Below are positions 55,802 through 63,546 of a stretch of 64,000 bases of DNA, in pieces. The notes under the pieces were generated by a model that searched no databases, was not told the DNA's origin, and worked only from the letters and a program-made list of their open reading frames with translations. The translations under genes were made by a program, and so were the position numbers. Position 1 is the stretch's first letter. The number at the start of each line of letters is the position of its first letter. The stretch covers positions 62,001-126,000 of the forward strand of contig NZ_LXVY01000001.1 of the NCBI RefSeq assembly GCF_001650735.1, written 5' to 3'. This stretch comes from Sphingomonas sp. TDK1 (GTDB lineage: Bacteria; Pseudomonadota; Alphaproteobacteria; Sphingomonadales; Sphingomonadaceae).

Positions 55802-56536
55802 TCAGTCAGTCCCATGTTTTCGCCGCGCGCCAGAGGGAGACTGGACCCGAACGCCCTCATGGCGTTCCCAAAGGTCTGGCCTCCTTAGCCGTGTATCGGT
55901 CTCCGCCATGGCGCGACGCCAGGCTTCGATCCTCGCATGATCCCCCGATCGCAGCACTTCGGGGATCGTGCGCCCTTCCCATTCAACAGGTCGGGTATAT
56001 TGCGGATATTCGAGCAGCCCCGTTTCGAAGCTCTCGTCCATGCCGCTGGAAGCCGCGCCCATTACGCCGGGAACGAGCCGAATGCAAGCATCGAGCAGGG
56101 TCAGCGCCGCCATTTCGCCGCCCGAAAGGATATAGTCGCCGATCGAGACCTCCTCGATCTCCCGCGCCTCGAAGATGCGTTCGTCGAACCCCTCGAAGCG
56201 GCCGCAGAGCACGATCGCGCCGGGCCCTGCCGCCAGGTCCCGCACGCGGTCCTGGGTCAGCGGCCGCCCGCGCGGTGTCATGGCGAGCAGCGGCCGCCCT
56301 TCCCGCGCAACGCTGTCGATCGCCGAAGCGACCACGTCCGCACGGAGCACCATCCCCGCCCCGCCCCCGGCCGGCGTATCGTCTACCGAACGGTGCTTGT
56401 CGGTCGCGAAGTCGCGGATCTGCACCGCCTCCAGCGACCACAGTCCCTCGCGCAGGCCGCGCCCGGCAAGCGAAATGCCGAGCGGGCCGGGGAACATCTC
56501 GGGGTACAGCGTCAGGATCGTGGCAGCGAAGGTCAC
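55802..56536 (-). CDS. trmD: tRNA (guanine-37-N1)-methyltransferase
   Basis: A 244-residue SPOUT (knotted) methyltransferase that adds a methyl to G37 of tRNAs read next to G, preventing frameshifts. Landmarks: [71 protein letters not shown] (the SAM-binding knot) and [12 protein letters not shown], all classic. Its ATG overlaps the stop of the PIN toxin gene (ATGA-type, 4 bases), so it is translationally coupled to it, an unusual position; rimM, which normally precedes trmD, is 2.1 kb away. Confidence 0.96.
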   Translation of the reverse strand: MTFAATILTLYPEMFPGPLGISLAGRGLREGLWSLEAVQIRDFATDKHRSVDDTPAGGGAGMVLRADVVASAIDSVAREGRPLLAMTPRGRPLTQDRVRDLAAGPGAIVLCGRFEGFDERIFEAREIEEVSIGDYILSGGEMAALTLLDACIRLVPGVMGAASSGMDESFETGLLEYPQYTRPVEWEGRTIPEVLRSGDHARIEAWRRAMAETDTRLRRPDLWERHEGVRVQSPSGARRKHGTD

Positions 56537-56910
56537 AGCGTCCAGTTCTCAAGCTTGAGGTCGGGGATGTCGGCGAAATCCCGTTCGTTGTTGGTGATCA
56601 GCGTCAGGCCGGCCGCCAGCGCCTGCGCCGCGATCAGCCGGTCGCGCCGGGCCCGGCGGAAGGGCAAACGCGCATACACCTCCGCGGCGGCGGCGTCGAA
56701 CGGTAGCAGCACGACGTCGCGAAGAAAGCTTTGCAAGGCGCGCTCGGCCTCGGGTGCACGAATGCCGAGCCGGACCTCTGCATAGCTGATGGCAGATACG
56801 GCAAGACTGCCGCGCACCTGCTTGCGGACCCGCGCATTGAGCGGCACAACCGAACCCTGAAGCAGGTAGATGCAGATATTGCTATCGAGCAGAAAGACCG
56901 GATCAGACAT
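56533..56910 (-). CDS. vapC: VapC-type PIN-domain toxin
   Basis: A 125-residue PIN ribonuclease. Conserved acidic residues are present: Asp in [12 protein letters not shown], Glu in [11 protein letters not shown], Asp in [14 protein letters not shown] and NNERDF near the end. Such toxins cleave tRNA or rRNA when the antitoxin is lost. It overlaps vapB by 8 bases (vapB ends 56903, this starts 56910) and overlaps the trmD start by 4, so toxin and trmD are in one mRNA. Start codon chosen: ATG 56910. Confidence 0.88.
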   Translation of the reverse strand: MSDPVFLLDSNICIYLLQGSVVPLNARVRKQVRGSLAVSAISYAEVRLGIRAPEAERALQSFLRDVVLLPFDAAAAEVYARLPFRRARRDRLIAAQALAAGLTLITNNERDFADIPDLKLENWTL

Positions 56911-57172
56911 CGCGCCCTAGCTTGCGCAGATCCCAGTCCAACGCGCGCTCTTCCAGTTCTCGATCCTCGTCGGGGATCAACTTCAGATTCGGAAGTGCGC
57001 CGATCCAGTCCCCGCCGATCGTCTCCTCGCCGTCCACCGGCTCCACCGAAAAGCCGCGGCGTTCCTCGCGCAGTACGACTTCCGCGCCTTCCTTCAGGCC
57101 GAGCGCCTTGGGCAGGCGCAGTGCCAGCGAATTGCCCGACTTGAAGATCCTGGCGCGATATTCCTCGCCCAT
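56903..57172 (-). CDS. vapB: VapB-type antitoxin (AbrB/SpoVT fold)
   Basis: An 89-residue antitoxin. N-terminal AbrB-like swapped-hairpin DNA-binding domain: ARIFKSGNSLALRLPKALGLKEGAEVVL is represented by landmarks RIFKSGNSLALRLPK and GLKEGAEVVL. The C-terminal acidic helical part (EDRELEERALDWDLRKLG) would block the toxin. It overlaps vapC by 8 bases. ATG 57172 is chosen: it opens the DNA-binding domain, and the tandem GTATATAC operator lies just upstream. Autoregulation with VapC is expected for the family. Confidence 0.88.
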   Translation of the reverse strand: MGEEYRARIFKSGNSLALRLPKALGLKEGAEVVLREERRGFSVEPVDGEETIGGDWIGALPNLKLIPDEDRELEERALDWDLRKLGRDV

Positions 57173-57183
57173 GGGCCACCTCC

Positions 57184-57204
57184 GTATATACGGGATGTAT
57201 ATAC
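57184..57204. promoter_or_regulatory. vapB operator candidate
   Basis: Two copies of the self-palindrome GTATATAC (57184-57191, 57197-57204) separated by GGGAT, 12 bases upstream of the vapB start. The A+T-rich element stands out in a G+C-rich genome and fits the paired-palindrome operators seen with AbrB/VapB antitoxins. It could also overlap the -10 region. Confidence 0.6.
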
Positions 57205-57227
57205 ATTCACACCGAAGCGCAACGCGC

Positions 57228-57596
57228 TCAGAACCAGTCTTCGATCCGCAGACCCGGCACCGCACGGAAATCGCGACCGTTGCGGGTGACCAGCGTCGCA
57301 CCCAGCGCGAGCGCATGTGCCGCGATCAGTCGATCGTGCCGGCCGCGCGCGGCGCGAGCAGCGGGGAAAGCCCGTGCCGCCATCGCATCGAAGCCCAGCA
57401 CCGGAACCTGCTCGAGCAGCGCGTCCAGCGCGGCACCGTCCTGCCCCGCTCCGTCCATCAGTTCCGCGAGGCTGATTGCCGAGATCGCAATGGCGCTCGG
57501 CCCGGCCGCCGCGATCCGCCGCGCGACCGGCGCGCCGCCGCCGCGCAGCAGGCGGATGCAGACGCAGGTATCGAGCAGATAGTCGGGCACGGCCAT
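57228..57596 (-). CDS. Lone PIN-domain (VapC-like) protein
   Basis: A 122-residue PIN protein resembling the VapC at 56533-56910: it has LLDTCVCIRLL, AISAISLAELMDG, RGRHDRLIAAHALALGATLVTRNGRDF with the same acidic positions. It has no antitoxin gene upstream: the next gene, 55 bases away, runs in the opposite direction. It is on the same strand as vapBC and may therefore be read with it or be controlled by a distant antitoxin. GCCGTGC-type start ATG 57596. May be an orphan left after loss of its antitoxin. Confidence 0.82.
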   Translation of the reverse strand: MAVPDYLLDTCVCIRLLRGGGAPVARRIAAAGPSAIAISAISLAELMDGAGQDGAALDALLEQVPVLGFDAMAARAFPAARAARGRHDRLIAAHALALGATLVTRNGRDFRAVPGLRIEDWF

Positions 57597-57651
57597 GCGC
57601 CGCCCTACACCGGATTACGGAACCTGTCGCAAGCCCAAGCGCTGGCGGGCG

Positions 57652-58554
57652 ATGGACGATTGCATCATCATCGGCGGCGGGCCCGCGGGGCTTACCGCGG
57701 CGATCTATCTCAGCCGCTATCACCTGAAGATCCGCCTGTTCGATTGCGGATCGAGCCGCGCCGCGCTGATCCCCTGCACGCACAACCATGCCGGTTATCC
57801 CGAAGGCATCTCGGGGATCGACCTGCTCGCGGCGATGCGGGTCCAGGCAGAGAAATACGGAACCGTGCGCGAGGCAGCGAAGGTCACCGGCCTGCATCCG
57901 ATCGAGGGCGGGTTCGCGGCGCGGATCGGCGACCGTGAGATACGCGCGCGATCGGTGCTGCTGGCAACCGGCGTGATCAACCACCGCCCGCCGATGCCCG
58001 ACGACCTGCACGACATGGCGCTGGCGCGGGGACAGCTACGCTACTGCCCGGTGTGCGACGGCTATGAAGTCACCGACAAGCGCGTCGCCGTGTACGGCAC
58101 CGGCGAACATGGCGCGCGCGAGGCGCTGTTCGTCCGCAGCTTCACCAAGGACGTGACGCTGATCGCCCCGGATCGCCACGACTTGCCGCCGGCGCAGATC
58201 GACCAACTGGAGGCCGCAGGCGTGGCGCGCATGGAGGGTCCGGCGAGCGACTGGGCGCTGAAAGACGATCAGATCGTCCTGACCCTGCCGAGCGGGCGCC
58301 AGCGGTTCGACAGCCTCTACCCCGCGCTGGGATCTCATATCCGATCCGAGCTTGCCGTCCAGGCGGGCGCACGCGCCGACGAAAGCGGCTGCCTGGAGGT
58401 GGACGACCACCAGCACACCTCGCTCCCCGGCCTTTTTGCCGCGGGCGACGTCGCCAAGGGGCTGGACCAGATCAGCCACGCCATGGGGGAAGCGGGAGTC
58501 GCCGCCACGACCATCCGCAACATGCTGAATGCCGAGAGGCCGCTGTGGCGCTAG
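57652..58554 (+). CDS. Thioredoxin reductase-like FAD/NAD(P)-dependent oxidoreductase
   Basis: A 300-residue flavoprotein: FAD motif IIGGGPAGLTAAIYLSRYHL, redox CxxC as CPVCDGYE (Cys pair), and NADPH motif VYGTGEHGAREALF; the C-terminal FAD end is PGLFAAGDVAKGLDQISHAMGEAG. The usual thioredoxin reductase C-A-T-C is C-P-V-C, and the HRRD/GxGxxA motifs are altered, so it is a TrxR-like or ferredoxin/thioredoxin reductase-like family of unknown partner. It lies opposite in strand inside the rimM-trmD interval, divergent from the lone PIN gene. ATG 57652 is chosen; longer starts add a basic tail. Confidence 0.87.
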   Translation: MDDCIIIGGGPAGLTAAIYLSRYHLKIRLFDCGSSRAALIPCTHNHAGYPEGISGIDLLAAMRVQAEKYGTVREAAKVTGLHPIEGGFAARIGDREIRARSVLLATGVINHRPPMPDDLHDMALARGQLRYCPVCDGYEVTDKRVAVYGTGEHGAREALFVRSFTKDVTLIAPDRHDLPPAQIDQLEAAGVARMEGPASDWALKDDQIVLTLPSGRQRFDSLYPALGSHIRSELAVQAGARADESGCLEVDDHQHTSLPGLFAAGDVAKGLDQISHAMGEAGVAATTIRNMLNAERPLWR

Positions 58555-58677
58555 CCGCGCAGACGCCCGCCCGGCTGTTCCTCGGCAACAAACCGAATCC
58601 GCGGCGAAGGCAAGCAACGAAAGCGCCCCGCACCATGCAGGGATCGTCACGCCCGGCGGATCGCAGAAGAGGGTAGA

Positions 58678-59181
58678 CTAGGCCTCGAGGAAAACGCTCG
58701 CCACGACGAGCTTTTCGCCATCCCAACTCGGCACCGCCTCGGGCCGCATCGGCACCATGAAGCGCTTGCCGTCGGGGCGTTCGATCTCGATCACGTCGCC
58801 CGCGCCGTAATCGTCGATCGCGACGACGCGGCCGATCGGCGCCCCGTCCTCGCCCAGCACGGGCAGGTCGAGCAGGTCGATATGGTAATATTCACCCTCG
58901 CCCAGCGGCGGGAGGGCGGAACGCGGCACCGTCAGTTCGGTGCCGCGCAGGGCCTCGGCGGCGTTGCGATCCGCCACTTCGGCGAAGCGCGCGATCACGC
59001 CATTGGATCCCCCGCGCACCGACTTGAGCGTCAGCGCGCCGCCGTTGAAGCTTGTATGCGCCGCCAGATCCTCGGCGAACACCTTCAGCCGCACCTCGCC
59101 GGCGATGCCGTGCGCACCGATCACGGCGGCAAGCGTCACCGGGCGATCGCCGCGGTTCGAGGAAGCGGAAGGTTCTGCCAT
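58678..59181 (-). CDS. rimM: 16S rRNA processing protein RimM
   Basis: A 167-residue assembly factor that binds S19 and helps mature the 30S head. N-terminal RimM domain (VTLAAVIGAHGIAGEVRLKVFAED), linker, and PRC-barrel (YYHIDLLDLPVLGEDGAPIGRV, then EIERPDGKRFMVPMRPEAV). The ATG at 59181 fits the family; an ATG at 59208 lies directly against GGGAGGG, so its spacing is poor. Between rimM and the usual partner trmD lie four genes. Follows rpsP with 60 bases between. Confidence 0.94.
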   Translation of the reverse strand: MAEPSASSNRGDRPVTLAAVIGAHGIAGEVRLKVFAEDLAAHTSFNGGALTLKSVRGGSNGVIARFAEVADRNAAEALRGTELTVPRSALPPLGEGEYYHIDLLDLPVLGEDGAPIGRVVAIDDYGAGDVIEIERPDGKRFMVPMRPEAVPSWDGEKLVVASVFLEA

Positions 59182-59241
59182 GAGGGAGATCTGCGATGCA
59201 CAAGGCATCCCTCCCGCCGATGACGGGAGGGACGTTCAGCC

Positions 59242-59628
59242 TCAGGCCTCGGCAGCCTCTTCGGCCGGTGCGGCAGCGGCTTCGGCAGCTGCCTTGGCCT
59301 TCTCCGCACGCTCCTCGGCGCGCTCCTTGGCCTTCTCGCCCGGAACCGCCTTGTTCGGGTTGTTGCGGGCCGCACGCTCCTTGACGCCGGCAGCGTCGAG
59401 GAAGCGGGCAACGCGGTCGGTCGGCTGCGCGCCGACGCTCAGCCAGTACTTGGCGCGCTCGCCGTCCAGCTTCACGCGCTCGGGCGAGTCCTTGGCGAGC
59501 AGCGGGTTGTAGGTGCCGATCTTCTCGATGAACTTGCCGTCGCGGGGCGCACGACCGTCGGCAACGACGATCCGGTAGTACGGGCGCTTCTTGGAGCCGC
59601 CGCGCGACAGACGCATGGAGAGAGCCAT
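59242..59628 (-). CDS. rpsP: 30S ribosomal protein S16
   Basis: A 128-residue S16: [55 protein letters not shown] are family landmarks. The C-terminal 45 residues (after KERAARNN) are an Ala/Glu/Lys-rich extension seen in alphaproteobacteria. Starts [11 protein letters not shown] 59628 is the usual choice. First ribosomal gene after ffh, 48 bases apart. Confidence 0.96.
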   Translation of the reverse strand: MALSMRLSRGGSKKRPYYRIVVADGRAPRDGKFIEKIGTYNPLLAKDSPERVKLDGERAKYWLSVGAQPTDRVARFLDAAGVKERAARNNPNKAVPGEKAKERAEERAEKAKAAAEAAAAPAEEAAEA

Positions 59629-59676
59629 TCTACTTCACTTCCTTCTAGAGATACGATTGAAACAGGTTGAACTAAA

Positions 59677-61158
59677 TTACTTTTTCTTCAGCAAATTCTC
59701 GAAGCCCGGCGGCAGCTTGGCACCGCCCGGCAGACCCGGCAGGCCGGCGCCCACCTTGTCCATCATCTCGCCCATCTCGGCCCCGCCCAAGGCGTTGCCG
59801 ATGCCGCCCATGCCACCGCCCGGACCGCCCTTGGCGAGCATGCCCAGCATGCCCTTCAGGCCGCCCATCTTCTTCAGGCGCTTCATCGCGGTCTGCATCT
59901 CCTGATGCATCTTGATGAGCTTGTTGACGTCCTGCACGGTGAGACCGCTGCCCTTGGCGATGCGGATCTTGCGCTTGGCGTTGAGCAGCTCGGGCTTGGC
60001 GCGCTCCTTGGGCGTCATCGAACCGATGATCGCGTCCATGCGGATCAGCACCTTGTCGCCGCCGACCTGGTCGACCGCGGCCTGCGCCTTCTTCATGCCG
60101 GGGATCATCCCCGCCAGCGCGCCGATGCCGCCCATCTTGCGCATCTGGTTCAGCTGCGCGCGCAGGTCGTTCATGTCGAACTGGCCCTTGGCGAGCCGGT
60201 TCGCCATGCGCTCGGCGTCTTCCTGCTCGATCGACGCCGCGGCGCGCTCGACCAGGCTGACCACGTCGCCCATGCCGAGGATTCGGCCGGCGACGCGCTT
60301 CGGGTGGAACGGCTCGATCTGGTCGAGCTTCTCGCCCATGCCGGCGAACTTGATCGGCTGGCCGGTGACCGCGCGCATCGACAGCGCCGCACCGCCGCGC
60401 GCATCGCCGTCCATACGCGTCAGGATCACGCCGGTCAGCGGCACCTGCGCAGAGAAGTTGCTGGCGACGTTCACCGCGTCCTGGCCGGTGAGCGAATCGA
60501 CGACGAGCAGGATTTCCTGGGGCTTCGAGATGTCGGCCACCGCCTTCATCTCGTCCATCAGCGCCTGGTCGACGTGGAGACGTCCGGCGGTGTCGAGCAT
60601 CACCACGTCGAAGCCCTGGAGCTTCGCCGACTGGAGCGCCCGGCGCGCGATCTCGACCGGCTGCTGGCCGGTGACGATCGGCAGCGTCGCCACTTCGGTC
60701 TGCGTGCCGAGGACCGCGAGCTGCTCCTGCGCGGCCGGACGATTGACGTCCAGCGACGCCATCATCACCTTCTTGCCCTGCTTCTTCAGCAGCTTGGCAA
60801 GCTTGGCGGTGGTGGTGGTCTTGCCCGAGCCCTGCAGACCGACGAGCATGATCACCGCCGGCGGCGTGACGTCGATATGCAGCTCGGCGGTGTCGGCGCC
60901 GAGCATGTCGACCAGCGCGTCATGGACGATCTTGACGACCTGCTGGCCGGGCGTGACCGACCGCAGCACCTGCTGGCCGACGGCCTGCTCGGTTACCTTG
61001 TCGACGAACTCGCGGGCGACGGGCAGCGCGACGTCCGCTTCCAAGAGCGCCACGCGCACTTCGCGCATCGCGGTCCGGACATCGGCCTCGGCGAGCGCGC
61101 CACGTCCGCGCAGGCGCTCGAAGACGCCGCCCAGCCGATCGCTCAAACTCTCGAACAT
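59677..61158 (-). CDS. ffh: Signal recognition particle protein Ffh
   Basis: A 493-residue SRP54 GTPase that binds signal sequences of nascent membrane proteins and docks with FtsY. N domain (1-85), G domain with P-loop GLQGSGKTTTTAKLA, DVNRPAAQEQL, DTAGRLHVD, TRMDGDARGGAALS, and a Met-rich M domain (about 325-440, MRKMGGIGALAGMIPGMKK) ending in a Gly/Met/Pro tail. Full family length. Starts ATG 61158. It heads the ffh-rpsP-rimM run; a hairpin lies 49 bases upstream in its leader. Confidence 0.97.
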   Translation of the reverse strand: MFESLSDRLGGVFERLRGRGALAEADVRTAMREVRVALLEADVALPVAREFVDKVTEQAVGQQVLRSVTPGQQVVKIVHDALVDMLGADTAELHIDVTPPAVIMLVGLQGSGKTTTTAKLAKLLKKQGKKVMMASLDVNRPAAQEQLAVLGTQTEVATLPIVTGQQPVEIARRALQSAKLQGFDVVMLDTAGRLHVDQALMDEMKAVADISKPQEILLVVDSLTGQDAVNVASNFSAQVPLTGVILTRMDGDARGGAALSMRAVTGQPIKFAGMGEKLDQIEPFHPKRVAGRILGMGDVVSLVERAAASIEQEDAERMANRLAKGQFDMNDLRAQLNQMRKMGGIGALAGMIPGMKKAQAAVDQVGGDKVLIRMDAIIGSMTPKERAKPELLNAKRKIRIAKGSGLTVQDVNKLIKMHQEMQTAMKRLKKMGGLKGMLGMLAKGGPGGGMGGIGNALGGAEMGEMMDKVGAGLPGLPGGAKLPPGFENLLKKK

Positions 61159-61206
61159 GATGCCCAGATCACTCCAAATCAGTCATTGCCCCGCCAAACG
61201 CAAAAC

Positions 61207-61238
61207 ACGCCGGCGGACGAAACCTCGTCGGCCGGCGT
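61207..61238 (-). promoter_or_regulatory. Hairpin in the ffh leader
   Basis: ACGCCGGC and GCCGGCGT form a perfect 8-bp outer stem, extended by a further 5 pairs with one mismatch, around an AACC loop; next to it is CACCCC-TT-GGGGTG. It lies about 49 bases upstream of ffh. It may be an attenuator, a terminator for transcription in the opposite direction, or an RNA-protection structure. Confidence 0.4.
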
Positions 61239-61394
61239 CACCCCTTGGGGTGGCAAATGTCTCGCGTCCACGACGGAACGGTGGGTCCCCTTAGCGAGAG
61301 TGGCAGCGGAAAGCAACCTCCTAGGGTTTAACCCGATCTACACGCCTCGCATGGGATTACACCGCTTCATTTGTATGAGGGGCGTAGTGCGTCG

Positions 61395-62993
61395 ATGACG
61401 CGGCATCAGCAACAGGACCGGCATCCGCCCCGCAAGGATCGCACGGGATCGGTTTTCGGCGCACTCGGCATCGCCTCGCTGCTGCTGGCAGTTGCGATCG
61501 GCGTGTTGCTCACCTTCGACGGCGTTACCACCACCGTGCCGCAGACCTGGCTGATCGGCGCACAGCTGCTCAATATCGGGCTGATCCTGTCGTGCTGGCG
61601 CCGCCTTGGCGCGCGCGAGGTCCGGCACCCCACCGGCGATCGCATGCAGGGATTGTACAGCCGGGATGCGCTCACCGGATTTCTCAATCGCCACAGCCTG
61701 ACGGAGGAAGGCGCCGCCATGTTCGCCCGCGCGCATCGCCGCAGCCAGGCGGTGGCGATGCTGGTGTTCGACCTCGACCGGTTCAAGGCAATCAGCGATC
61801 TGCATGGACATGCCATGGGCGATGCGCTGGTGCGCATGGTCGCCCAGGCGGTAACGGAAGCCCTGCCCCAGATGGCGCTGGCGGGGCGCCTGGGGGTCGA
61901 CGAATTCGCCTGCGCCTTTCCCTTCGATCCCCGCGAGCCCGCCATCGTCGAGCGGATCGCCGAACGTATCGTCGCCCGGATCGGCCAGCCTTTCGACGTG
62001 GACGGCACGCCGCTGCACATCAGCTGCTCGCTCGGCATCGCGCGCTCCGACTTCGACTGCCCGAACATCGACGCGCTGCTGCGCACCGCCGACATCGCGA
62101 TGCATCAGGCCCAGAAAGCCGGCAGAAATCGCTTCGCCTGGTTCGATCCGGCGATGGAGCGGGCGCTACAGGTACGCAGCGCGCTGGAGAGCGGCCTGCG
62201 CCTCGCCGTGCCGCGGCAGGAGATCGTGCCCTATTTCGAGCAGCAGATCGATCTGGCGAGCGGGCGACTGCACGGCTTCGAGGTGCTCGCCCGCTGGGAG
62301 CATCCCAGCCACGGCATGATCCCGCCGGACCGGTTCATTCCCGTTGCCGAAGACACTGGCCTGATCGGCGACCTCTCCCTCTCGATCATGCGCCAGGCGT
62401 TTCATGCCGCGCGCGATTGGGATCCGGGCCTCAACCTGTCGATCAACATCTCGCCCGTGCAGCTGCGCGATGCGTGGCTGGCACAGAAGATCATCAAGGT
62501 ACTCACCGAAACCGGCTTCCCTGCGCACCGGCTGGAAGTGGAGATCACCGAGAGCGCGCTGTTCGACAATCTGGCGCTCGCCCAGTCGATCGTCGGCAGC
62601 CTGAAGAACCAGGGCGTCCGGCTGGCGCTGGACGATTTCGGCACCGGCTATTCGTCGCTGGCGCATCTGCGCGCCCTGCCCTTCGATCGCATCAAGATCG
62701 ACAAGAGTTTCATCCTCTCGCTCAACGAGAGCGCCGACTCCGCCGCGATCGTCAACACCATCCTGCGGCTGGGCGAGAGCCTGAACCTGCCGATTACCGC
62801 CGAGGGCGTGGAAGACGCCGCGATCGAGGAGCGGCTGCGCGCGATCGGCTGCGCCAAGGCGCAGGGCTGGCTCTACGGCAAACCGCTGTCGATCGCCGGC
62901 GCCCGGCGCCTGCTCGCCGAGCGACGGCTGATCCTGCAGCCCGGCCCGCGCCTGGAAGGCGGCGACGCTACCAGCCAGCTCCAGGCCGGCTGA
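61395..62993 (+). CDS. GGDEF-EAL cyclic-di-GMP protein (degenerate GGDEF, intact EAL)
   Basis: A 532-residue inner-membrane protein with two N-terminal helices (about 20-40 and 52-65), a GGDEF domain (about 85-245) and an EAL domain (about 260-515). The GGDEF signature is G167-V-D-E-F, with the second Gly replaced by Val, so cyclase activity is doubtful. The EAL part has all the recognised catalytic residues: E296 in EVLARWEHPSHG, NISPVQLRD, EITESALF, DDFGTGYSSL, IKIDKSFI and TAEGVED with QGWLYGKP. It probably degrades c-di-GMP, perhaps with GTP-binding regulation by the GGDEF part. The start is taken at ATG 61395; the frame is open from TTG 61371. It overlaps DUF924 by 26 bases at the 3' end. 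Confidence 0.9.
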   Translation: MTRHQQQDRHPPRKDRTGSVFGALGIASLLLAVAIGVLLTFDGVTTTVPQTWLIGAQLLNIGLILSCWRRLGAREVRHPTGDRMQGLYSRDALTGFLNRHSLTEEGAAMFARAHRRSQAVAMLVFDLDRFKAISDLHGHAMGDALVRMVAQAVTEALPQMALAGRLGVDEFACAFPFDPREPAIVERIAERIVARIGQPFDVDGTPLHISCSLGIARSDFDCPNIDALLRTADIAMHQAQKAGRNRFAWFDPAMERALQVRSALESGLRLAVPRQEIVPYFEQQIDLASGRLHGFEVLARWEHPSHGMIPPDRFIPVAEDTGLIGDLSLSIMRQAFHAARDWDPGLNLSINISPVQLRDAWLAQKIIKVLTETGFPAHRLEVEITESALFDNLALAQSIVGSLKNQGVRLALDDFGTGYSSLAHLRALPFDRIKIDKSFILSLNESADSAAIVNTILRLGESLNLPITAEGVEDAAIEERLRAIGCAKAQGWLYGKPLSIAGARRLLAERRLILQPGPRLEGGDATSQLQAG

Positions 62994-63546
62994 GATAGTC
63001 CAGCTCGTCCGGGGTCGAGATCCTGCCCAGCGCCTCGTTCCGCGCCGGGAACCGGCCGAAGCGGCGGATCGCCTCTTCATGATCCCGCGCATAGGCGAGC
63101 CATTCATACTCCCCCAGCGCGGTGAACAGGCGGAGGCTCTGTACCTGCAGGGCAGGATCCTCGGCATGTTCGAACGGCAGATACAGGAACAGGCGTTGCT
63201 CCTTCGACATCCTCTGATCCCACCCCCGCGCCACCGCCGCCTGCGCAAGCCGCTGCGCCAGGGCATCGCCGGCAAAGGCCTCCGCCTTGCCGCGATGGAT
63301 GTTGCGGGAGAATTGATCGAGCAGGATCACCGCGGCGAGCAGCGTATCCGGATCATCGTCCCACCCCGCCGCACCGCATGCCAGCACGGAGTCACGCAGT
63401 TCGCCGAACAAGTCGGCAATCTCCCGGTCGAGCCCGTCGGACTTCAGAAACCACTGTTCAGGCAGAAGCGCATCGAACCAGAACGCCAGCACTTGCCGGG
63501 CCTGGTGTTGGACTTCTGCGGTCGGCGTCCTTAGATCGCTCGCCAA
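62968..63546 (-). CDS. DUF924 family protein
   Basis: A 192-residue helical (TPR-like) protein with the DUF924 pattern: VLAFWFDALLPEQWFLKSDGLDREIADLFGEL is the N-terminal signature, then ILLDQFSRNIHRGKAEAFAGDALAQRLA and YLPFEHAEDPALQ. Function unknown. It starts with TTG at 63546, supported by GGAGAGGG a few bases upstream; there is no ATG near. Its first base is shared with the ATG of mtaB, on the other strand. The convergent neighbour is the GGDEF-EAL gene. Confidence 0.87.
   Translation of the reverse strand: MASDLRTPTAEVQHQARQVLAFWFDALLPEQWFLKSDGLDREIADLFGELRDSVLACGAAGWDDDPDTLLAAVILLDQFSRNIHRGKAEAFAGDALAQRLAQAAVARGWDQRMSKEQRLFLYLPFEHAEDPALQVQSLRLFTALGEYEWLAYARDHEEAIRRFGRFPARNEALGRISTPDELDYLSRPGAGW

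Noticed and set aside
59905..61398. Plus-strand frames of almost 500 codons opposite ffh
   Set aside because: Ffh is unmistakable on the minus strand; the antisense frames have no domain.
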